A stretch of 11,136 nucleotides of DNA from Thermacetogenium sp. UBA4966. Lineage in GTDB: Bacteria; Bacillota; DSM-12270; Thermacetogeniales; Thermacetogeniaceae. Within the stretch, counting starts at the first letter, position 1; the number at the start of each line of letters is the position of its first letter. Of the stretch, positions 6,180 to 11,136 are shown in pieces. The position numbers and the translations under genes are program-made. The notes beneath the pieces were generated by a model. It did no database searches, was not told the origin of the DNA, and was given only the letters and a program-made list of their open reading frames with translations. The DNA lies in assembly GCA_002397275.1 (NCBI GenBank), contig DHAA01000134.1:1-11136 (forward strand), read 5' to 3'.

Positions 6180-6941
6180 ATGGAGACAATGGAGATCCTG
6201 CAGGCTGTCCAAGCCGGAGCGATGACCCCGCAGGAGGCCAAGCTTAAACTGAAGATGCAGCCTTTTGAGGATGATATTGGTTTTGCAAAAATTGACCACC
6301 ACCGGGCCCTGCGTCAGTGTGCGCAGGAGGTCGTCTATGGCGCCTCCAAGACGCCTGACCAGATCCTGAAGATAGCGCAGGCCATGGATGTCCACGGGGA
6401 CAAAAACATCCTGATCACCAGGATGAAACCTGAGGCCGCAGAGCTCGTTGGAAAAAGCCTCGATCTGTTCTATGATCCCCTATCGAAGATCGGCATCGTC
6501 AACAGGGAGTTCAAAGACACCGGGGACGGGTATATCGCCGTCGTATCCGGAGGGACCGGCGACCAGCCCGTGTGCGAGGAGGCGGCCCTCACCGCGGAGG
6601 CGTTGGGCAACCGCGTCGAGCGGGTTTATGATGTGGGTGTTTCCGGACTGTACCGCCTCCTAGCGAAGCTGGATGTGATCATGGGCGCTCGGGTGATCAT
6701 CGCGGTCGCCGGGATGGAGGGCGCGCTTCCGAGCGTCGTAGGCGGCCTTGTGGATGCGCCGGTGATCGCTGTCCCTACCAGCGTGGGCTATGGAGTCAGC
6801 TTAGGCGGCATTTCGGCCCTTTTGAACATGCTCAACAGCTGTGCCAGCGGTGTCAGCGTGGTCAATATCGACAACGGCTTCGGTGCAGGCTTCCTGGCGG
6901 GACGTATCAATCATATGAATCATATGGAGGGATCCAAATGA
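6180..6941 (+). CDS. larB: LarB, pyridinium-3,5-bisthiocarboxylate mononucleotide synthesis, first step
   Basis: A 253-residue protein matching LarB in length and order. An N-terminal alpha-helical part (1-115) precedes a PurE-like domain with SGGTGDQPVCEEA (123-135), AGMEGALPSVVGG (177-189) and PTSVGYG (199-205). LarB carboxylates and hydrolyses nicotinic acid adenine dinucleotide to give the dicarboxy-pyridinium mononucleotide that LarE then thiolates. Cys221 in NSCASG corresponds to the cysteine reported to form the covalent adduct in Lactobacillus plantarum LarB. AAGGAGG at 6161-6167 is 12 bases before ATG 6180, rather far, but coupling to the upstream stop may help. The C-terminus carries NHMNHM, coded by a 9-bp tandem repeat. 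The 3' end overlaps larC. No larE is near, so the thiolation step must be encoded elsewhere. Confidence 0.93.
   Translation: METMEILQAVQAGAMTPQEAKLKLKMQPFEDDIGFAKIDHHRALRQCAQEVVYGASKTPDQILKIAQAMDVHGDKNILITRMKPEAAELVGKSLDLFYDPLSKIGIVNREFKDTGDGYIAVVSGGTGDQPVCEEAALTAEALGNRVERVYDVGVSGLYRLLAKLDVIMGARVIIAVAGMEGALPSVVGGLVDAPVIAVPTSVGYGVSLGGISALLNMLNSCASGVSVVNIDNGFGAGFLAGRINHMNHMEGSK
6909..6926 (+). repeat. 9-bp tandem repeat at the larB 3' end
   Basis: AATCATATG occurs twice in a row (6909-6917, 6918-6926), encoding NHM-NHM at LarB residues 244-249. The repeat runs directly into GGAGGG, the larC ribosome binding site. It looks like a recent in-frame duplication. Confidence 0.8.
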
Positions 6942-8239
6942 AGGTCTTGTTTCTGGAATGCAATATGGGAGCGGCGGGCGACATGCTTATGGCGTCGCTC
7001 TCGGAACTGCTGCCTGAACCGGAAAAATTCGCGGACGACCTCCGGGCGCTGAACCTCCCTGAGGTCGAGATTTCAAGAGAATATGCTTCATCCGCCGGCA
7101 TCCGCGGGGCGCGCATGCATGTGTTGATCCGCGGCGAGGAGGAGAGGAGCGAGGATGTGCCGCGGAACGGCGCCTCCTGCACTGATCATGACCACGATCA
7201 CGACCATGATTATAAACATGATCACCGCCATACATCCATGACGGATATACGGCGCCTCATCAAAGGCCTGCCGGTAAGTGACAAGGTCAAAAGCGATGTG
7301 CTGGCCGTATACGGCCTCCTTGCCGAGGCTGAGAGCCAGGCCCACGGCTGTCCGGTGGAAGAGATACATCTGCATGAGGTCGGCGCTCTGGACGCTCTGA
7401 CGGACATCACCGGGGTCTGCATGCTGATGGAGAAAATAGGCGCAAACAGAATATTCTGCAGCCCGATCAATGTGGGGAGCGGCATGGTGCGCTGCGCGCA
7501 CGGGGTATTGCCCGTACCGACGCCGGCAACGGCCGCCATCCTGCAGGGTGTTCCCTGCTATGGCGCCTTCCGGGGGGAACTATGCACGCCGACCGGAGCA
7601 GCGCTTCTGAAACATTTTGTTTCCTCATTTGGTCATATGCCGGTAATGACCACCGAAAAGATCGGTATCGGACTCGGCACAAAAGAATTTCCCGCGGCCA
7701 ATATCCTGCGCGCCTTCCTTGGAGAGACCGACATGCCGCTGATGACCGTGGAGGAACTCTCCTGCAATCTTGACGACTGCACCGGCGAGGAGCTTGGCTT
7801 CGCCTCCGAGCTTTTGATGCAGAGCGGCGCCTTGGATGTATTCATGACACCCATACAGATGAAGAAATTCAGGCCCGGAACCTTGCTGACTGTGATTTCC
7901 AGACCGGAAGACGCGGAAAAGCTCACAGAGCTGATGCTCCGCCACACCACGACCCTGGGCGTCCGCAGGAAGACCTGCGCCCGCACCTGTATCCACCGCT
8001 CCATCGAGACAAGAGAGACCCGTTTCGGCCCCGTGCGCTTCAAAATATCCGAAAGCAGCGGTATAGCGCGCTGCAAGGCCGAATATGAGGACGTAGCACG
8101 GATCGCCCTCGAACAGGGGATCTCGATTCGGGATGTCCTAGAGGAGCTTGATGTCATCAATGAGCTTAAGGACAGCGACGATGCAGCTGAAAGCGCAGGA
8201 CAGAAGAAAGAGCAGCGTCAACGTCAGAGAGACGTTTAA
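6938..8239 (+). CDS. larC: LarC, nickel insertase for the NPN cofactor (undivided form)
   Basis: A 433-residue protein covering both LarC1 and LarC2 parts in one frame. In L. plantarum they are joined by a programmed frameshift; none is needed here. It inserts nickel into the bisthiocarboxylate mononucleotide with CTP, completing the cofactor of lactate racemase and related epimerases. Visible marks are ECNMGAAGDM (7-16), a His/Asp-rich linker of alternating D and H (83-98) likely to bind nickel, HLHEVGALDALTD (144-156), NVGSG (178-182), LPVPTPATA (191-199), CTPTGAAL (216-223) and, in the C-terminal part, NLDDCTGEE (277-285). A charged tail rich in K, Q and R ends it. ATG 6938 overlaps the larB stop as ATGA, with GGAGGG six bases upstream. 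The stop overlaps the end of the LysR gene on the other strand. Confidence 0.94.
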   Translation: MKVLFLECNMGAAGDMLMASLSELLPEPEKFADDLRALNLPEVEISREYASSAGIRGARMHVLIRGEEERSEDVPRNGASCTDHDHDHDHDYKHDHRHTSMTDIRRLIKGLPVSDKVKSDVLAVYGLLAEAESQAHGCPVEEIHLHEVGALDALTDITGVCMLMEKIGANRIFCSPINVGSGMVRCAHGVLPVPTPATAAILQGVPCYGAFRGELCTPTGAALLKHFVSSFGHMPVMTTEKIGIGLGTKEFPAANILRAFLGETDMPLMTVEELSCNLDDCTGEELGFASELLMQSGALDVFMTPIQMKKFRPGTLLTVISRPEDAEKLTELMLRHTTTLGVRRKTCARTCIHRSIETRETRFGPVRFKISESSGIARCKAEYEDVARIALEQGISIRDVLEELDVINELKDSDDAAESAGQKKEQRQRQRDV

Positions 8240-9186
8240 TAATCACTGGTCATCGGTGGGTCATCGGTGGACAGAAGAAGGCTCTGTCGGCGTCGGGCTT
8301 TGTTCTGCTTGCGCATGCTGCGGCGCAGCAGTTCAAGGGTGGGATTTTTGTTGCTCTCCAGGTTGCAGAAGGTCAGCACAGCACCCAGCTTCTTGTCGAT
8401 GTCCATCTCACGGTACACTGTTTGGCTGTTCGTAAAGCTGCGGAAATAATCCGGGACAAGGGCTATGCTGTTATTCAGCTCCAGCTGCATGAATACCTCC
8501 TCAGCATGGGAGCATTCGCAGATATTCAGCTCTGAAAGCCCGGCGCGGAGCAGCTCATTGTGCAGGCTCTTCTTCGTTAGCTGCTGGTTGCTGGCAGACA
8601 GCATATAGCAGGTCTCGTTCTTCATCAACTCCGCGGGTATCCTTTCCATAGACGCAAACGGATGCAGGGAATTGACGGCAAGGATCAGATTCATATTACA
8701 CAAGTCGTACACCGCAAGGTCATCGTCAGCGAGGAAGTCGTAGGGCCAGCACACGGCCGCGTCTATTTCCCTGGATTTGAGGGCCTGCTGCATGTAATTG
8801 GGCGACAGCGTATGTATTCTAATCTGCACGTTTGGATATTTCCTTTTAAAACCCTTCAGCTTAGGCATGAAAAACAGACCGTCGAAAAAGCTGGCAAAAG
8901 CGACGGCAATATCCCCGGAGTAGCCGGAAGCAATGTTCGTGCAGCGCTTTACCGTATTATCATAGCTTCGAATTATCTGCGACGCCCAGTTGTAAAAATC
9001 GTTTCCGGCCTCGGTCAGGCCGACGACGCGGTTGTTGCGCTCGAACAGAAGAAACCCGAGTTCGTCCTCAAGTTTTGCGATCGCCAGGCTTACCGCCGTC
9101 TGGGAAATATAGCATTCCTTTGCAGCCTGCGTGAAATTAAGAGACTTTGCCGCATGTACAAAATAATTTAAACTACGCAGATCCAT
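8236..9186 (-). CDS. LysR-family transcriptional regulator
   Basis: A 316-residue regulator of typical LTTR length. The N-terminal winged helix-turn-helix (1-60) has AAKECYISQTAVSLAIAKLE (21-40) as its DNA-reading part. The effector-binding domain spans about 90-295, with PDYF near 245. ATG 9186 is used because AAGGGGTG lies seven bases before it. A TTG 24 bases further out is in frame but would place that ribosome site inside the gene. The tail after residue 295 is basic (KARRRQ) and ends in a stretch altered by an 11-bp duplication. It converges with larC (4-bp overlap) and stands alone with its own promoter. Targets may include the nearby AKR and MFS-SDR promoters, larBC, or its own promoter; the sequence does not decide. 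Confidence 0.92.
   Translation of the reverse strand: MDLRSLNYFVHAAKSLNFTQAAKECYISQTAVSLAIAKLEDELGFLLFERNNRVVGLTEAGNDFYNWASQIIRSYDNTVKRCTNIASGYSGDIAVAFASFFDGLFFMPKLKGFKRKYPNVQIRIHTLSPNYMQQALKSREIDAAVCWPYDFLADDDLAVYDLCNMNLILAVNSLHPFASMERIPAELMKNETCYMLSASNQQLTKKSLHNELLRAGLSELNICECSHAEEVFMQLELNNSIALVPDYFRSFTNSQTVYREMDIDKKLGAVLTFCNLESNKNPTLELLRRSMRKQNKARRRQSLLLSTDDPPMTSDY
8248..8269. repeat. 11-bp tandem duplication in the LysR gene 3' end
   Basis: GGTCATCGGTG occurs twice back to back. With one copy removed, the LysR frame would read STDDQ and stop at a TGA. With two copies the frame shifts, adds a few residues and ends at a TAA that overlaps the larC stop. Confidence 0.75.
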
Positions 9187-9220
9187 AAAATTGCACCCCT
9201 TATCATGCAACTATGGTCAT

Positions 9221-9249
9221 ACTATACAGAATGATGTGATGATGATTAA
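9221..9249 (-). promoter_or_regulatory. Candidate promoter for the LysR gene
   Basis: On the minus strand TTAATC (9249-9244) and TATAGT (9226-9221) are 17 bases apart. The -10 box matches five of six positions; the -35 box is weak. Start near 9214 gives a short leader before ATG 9186. Confidence 0.4.
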
Positions 9250-9558
9250 CTTTGCTTATCGTGAGACTTTACATTTAGAAAACGATGCGCACAAAACGAT
9301 ATGATTCACATGATTCAACTCTTAATCACATTTTAACGGAAAAGAGTAAAAATATCAACGATAATTGCGATAAAAGCACGAAAAAAGGGGTTAAAACCAC
9401 TAATTTCATATTAAAATGGAATCAAACGAAAGCCGGTGGCCGTGATGGACGCGCAACTGTTATCATAAACAATGCAAATGGTCTTTTTAATAATCCTCTT
9501 GATGTTTTTCTTTTCCGGCAAAAGCCGCAGGTATAACTGCAGGAAGCATCATCACGAA

Positions 9559-9587
9559 TTACAGTTAATGGCTATTTGATATATAGT
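9559..9587 (+). promoter_or_regulatory. Weak promoter candidate for the coiled-coil gene
   Basis: TATAGT (9582-9587) is a good -10 box, with TTACAG (9559-9564) 17 bases before it as a poor -35 box. The leader would be about 160 nt. Confidence 0.25.
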
Positions 9588-9687
9588 TGTATTTTTTGTT
9601 ACTAAGCAGGAATTTTTGAAAATACGCAGAATGGCTCTTCACAATAGAGTAAATCCGTTGATTGAAATCCGTAATTGCTTGGCAAGA

Positions 9688-9712
9688 CCGCTCCGCTGTC
9701 CATCAGAGCGGA
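9688..9712 (+). other. Hairpin in the leader of the coiled-coil gene
   Basis: CCGCTC (9688-9693) pairs with GAGCGG (9706-9711), or, slipped, TCCGCT (9692-9697) pairs with AGCGGA (9707-9712). The two folds exclude each other and lie about 45 bases before the start codon. No U-run follows, so this is not a plain terminator. Confidence 0.35.
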
Positions 9713-9756
9713 TAAGCCGAGGGGATAGACACCATACGAAAGGAGGGCGAAACAAT

Positions 9757-10089
9757 ATGGAGAATGAAGAAAAAATATTAAAGATATTAGAATCCATGCA
9801 GACCGATATCGGCGGCCTGAAGCAATCTCAGGAACTAATATGTACTCAGCTTCGAGAGCATGGCGCCATTTTAAGCGCTTTGCAAACTGCTTCCGAATTC
9901 CATAAAGCGGACATTGACAATCTCACCCACGCTGTCGCCAGGCTTGAGGGTCAGCTTACGAAGTATAATAAAAAGCAAGAGGGTATAGAATCAGATATTA
10001 AAGAAATTAAGGAAGAGGACAAGTCAATTCGTGAAGTGATCGGGGATCACGAGATATCCATCAGGACACTGCAGCGTAGAGTTGTATAA
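9757..10089 (+). CDS. Small coiled-coil protein of unknown function
   Basis: A 110-residue acidic/basic helical protein with no membrane segment, signal peptide or cysteine cluster. Leu, Ile and Val recur at heptad-like spacing from about residue 8 to 107 (for example ILKILESM, ILSALQ, LTHAVARLEGQL, IKEIKEE), as expected for a long coiled coil. Short proteins of this make-up are frequent in Bacillota genomes without assigned roles. GGAGGG nine bases before ATG 9757 is a strong start. The frame is open upstream to 9616 but has no ribosome site there. Convergent with the TPR protein gene, 28 bp apart. It could be a structural or adaptor protein; no function is claimed. Confidence 0.85.
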   Translation: MENEEKILKILESMQTDIGGLKQSQELICTQLREHGAILSALQTASEFHKADIDNLTHAVARLEGQLTKYNKKQEGIESDIKEIKEEDKSIREVIGDHEISIRTLQRRVV

Positions 10090-10117
10090 AATTGCATTAT
10101 AACCGGGCTGCTTCAAC

Positions 10118-11136
10118 TCAAAGGGCGGCCGCCGGCTCCCGCCATGACTCTGCTTCGGCTTGCAGGGACGCATCCCGGGCCGCCTCTTCCAAATAATAGA
10201 GGGCGGCTTGTTTGTCTCCCAGCAAAACTGCCGCTTGCCCGCAATAGAGTTGAATTTTCGCTGTGATCCCAAGGTAAGGCGCGCCGCTCCAATAACGGAG
10301 GTGTTGCTTACTGATCATGGAGCTGCGCTTTTCCAGCAGCTGGGGAATGCCCCTTGCTCTGAGCAGGTAGAAGCGCGCCCTTTCCTTTTGGTCGGGCTTT
10401 TTCAGCAGCAGCCGCCCCGCGGTGAGATAGCCCAATGCCAGATCCTCGTAGAATTCCTGCTCCAACGGCCTTAATAACGCCGCTGTTTCCAGCTGACGCA
10501 CCCCCTCCTGAAGTTGCCCGGCCTGAAGAAGGGCGCCGGCATAAAGCACCCTCAGTTCCGCGTCCCCTCTGGCCAGGCGCACCCCTTTTTGAAACTGCTC
10601 TATGGCCGATTCAAGGGTTTTCGCATTTTGTGTTTTCTCTGCATTTTCCAAATAGAGCCGGCCCAGCTCCTTGTGCAATGAAGCATTGAGAGGATCTCTT
10701 TGCACCGCCTTTGCATAATTCCTCAGAGCGGCCTCTCTATCCCCTTTTTTCACCGCCTGCTCTGCGGCTATGGAATAGCTTTCCCCCGCGTAGACGTTCC
10801 ATGAGATGGTGATCACCAGGAGAACGGCGCAACCGGCCGCCAGGTATTGGGCGAGCTTTTTGAGGAAAGAGGGACGCTCCGCCATGATGGCTGTGTTGCC
10901 GGATATGTTGCCGGCGGAAGGTCCCGCGGCCTCTGCAGAAGGCGCATGCCGCGCCGGGAAGCCGTCGAAGCTGTCGAAACCTTCAAGGGCTTTCCCCAGC
11001 CCGAAGAGAACAAAGAGGAACAGGGAGACCGCCGGCATGGTGAGGGTGCATGCCCACAAGGAACCGGCGCCCACAACCAGCGCCGCACTGAAAACAGTCC
11101 AGGACGCGCCGGCCGTAATCAAGGCCCGGTCATGCC
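10118..11136 (-). CDS. Membrane protein with TPR repeats, C-terminal part (probably O-antigen-ligase-like)
   Basis: The frame is open from the right edge (no stop up to 11136) to TGA at 10118-10120, so the N-terminus is missing. A TTG at 11122 is only an in-frame codon. Counting from it, residues 7-45 hold two hydrophobic segments, 50-85 a polar loop and 91-110 another membrane segment. From about 115 to 320 helical repeats of TPR kind follow, for example AALRNYAKAVQRDPLNASLH (131-150), AIEQFQKGVRLARGD (173-187) and AALYYLEEA (306-314). The order of final membrane helices, LTMPAVSLFLFVLFGL, one more helix and then TPRs resembles Bacillota O-antigen ligase (Wzy/WaaL) family proteins with a C-terminal TPR tail, which would act in surface polysaccharide assembly outside the cell membrane. 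The catalytic loop is not in the window, so this naming is tentative. Confidence 0.75.
   Translation of the reverse strand, partial: HDRALITAGASWTVFSAALVVGAGSLWACTLTMPAVSLFLFVLFGLGKALEGFDSFDGFPARHAPSAEAAGPSAGNISGNTAIMAERPSFLKKLAQYLAAGCAVLLVITISWNVYAGESYSIAAEQAVKKGDREAALRNYAKAVQRDPLNASLHKELGRLYLENAEKTQNAKTLESAIEQFQKGVRLARGDAELRVLYAGALLQAGQLQEGVRQLETAALLRPLEQEFYEDLALGYLTAGRLLLKKPDQKERARFYLLRARGIPQLLEKRSSMISKQHLRYWSGAPYLGITAKIQLYCGQAAVLLGDKQAALYYLEEAARDASLQAEAESWREPAAAL

Larger units (their letters stand above)
9187..9756. other. AT-rich intergenic region, LysR to coiled-coil gene
   Basis: A 570-bp stretch with divergent genes at its ends. It has a LysR promoter candidate (9221-9249), a 9-bp near-perfect tandem repeat ATGATTCAC/ATGATTCAA (9301-9318), small hairpins such as CGGCaaaaGCCG near 9515-9527 and GCAG/CTGC just after it, a weak plus promoter candidate (9559-9587) and an imperfect 14-bp tandem repeat at 9651-9678. 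An ORF at 9285-9536 lacks a ribosome site and protein-like composition. I see no known RNA gene. Confidence 0.55.

Noticed and set aside
7088..7501. Minus-strand ORF inside larC
   Set aside because: Shadow frame produced partly by the His/Asp repeat; larC is complete and well recognised.
9285..9536. An 83-residue ORF in the AT-rich gap
   Set aside because: No ribosome binding site and composition typical of random AT-rich DNA.
10122..10131. GGCGGCCGCC palindrome
   Set aside because: Lies inside the Ala-rich C-terminus of the TPR protein and is explained by GCC/GCG codons. Weak as a terminator because no T-run follows.

Overview
The window looks like chromosomal DNA from an anaerobic member of the Bacillota (Clostridia or a relative). 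Supporting signs are a flavodiiron (A-type) protein, an aldo/keto reductase carrying two [4Fe-4S] motifs, strong AGGAGG-type ribosome binding sites, AT-rich intergenic DNA between moderately GC-rich genes, and a PP-loop-independent pair of nickel-pincer-nucleotide (NPN) cofactor genes. The genus cannot be fixed from the sequence alone. No tRNA, rRNA, CRISPR array, transposase or integrase was seen.

Layout. Positions 1-771 (+) hold the 3' part of a flavodiiron protein gene that enters from the left edge and carries an in-frame TGA at 109-111. A convergent block on the minus strand follows. Read in its own direction it is an MFS transporter (4200 to 2986), a short-chain dehydrogenase/reductase (2959 to 2132), a strong hairpin (2100 to 2052) and a second MFS transporter (1990 to 779). 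A 575-bp divergent intergenic region (4201-4775) contains promoter candidates in both directions, a near-identical ~20-bp direct repeat at each end, and two long inverted repeats. To its right, on the plus strand, lie the aldo/keto reductase-ferredoxin fusion (4776-5969), a clean hairpin terminator, a short unidentified coding-looking remnant (6020-6178), then larB (6180-6941) and larC (6938-8239), which overlap by ATGA. A LysR-type regulator (9186 to 8236, minus) converges on larC with a 4-bp overlap. After another AT-rich gap (9187-9756) come a small coiled-coil protein (9757-10089, +) and the C-terminal part of a membrane protein with TPR repeats (10118-11136, minus), probably of the O-antigen-ligase type, which runs off the right edge.

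How the genes may work together (inference). Two MFS carriers of the kind that move small organic anions, an NAD(P)-dependent SDR, a ferredoxin-fused AKR and the first (LarB) and last (LarC) enzymes of NPN cofactor synthesis fit the uptake and redox conversion of a hydroxy acid or sugar acid, with an NPN-dependent racemase or epimerase (LarA family) encoded elsewhere. Neither larA nor larE is in the window. The shared repeat in the divergent control region suggests co-regulation of the transporter/SDR operon and the AKR gene, perhaps by the LysR regulator.
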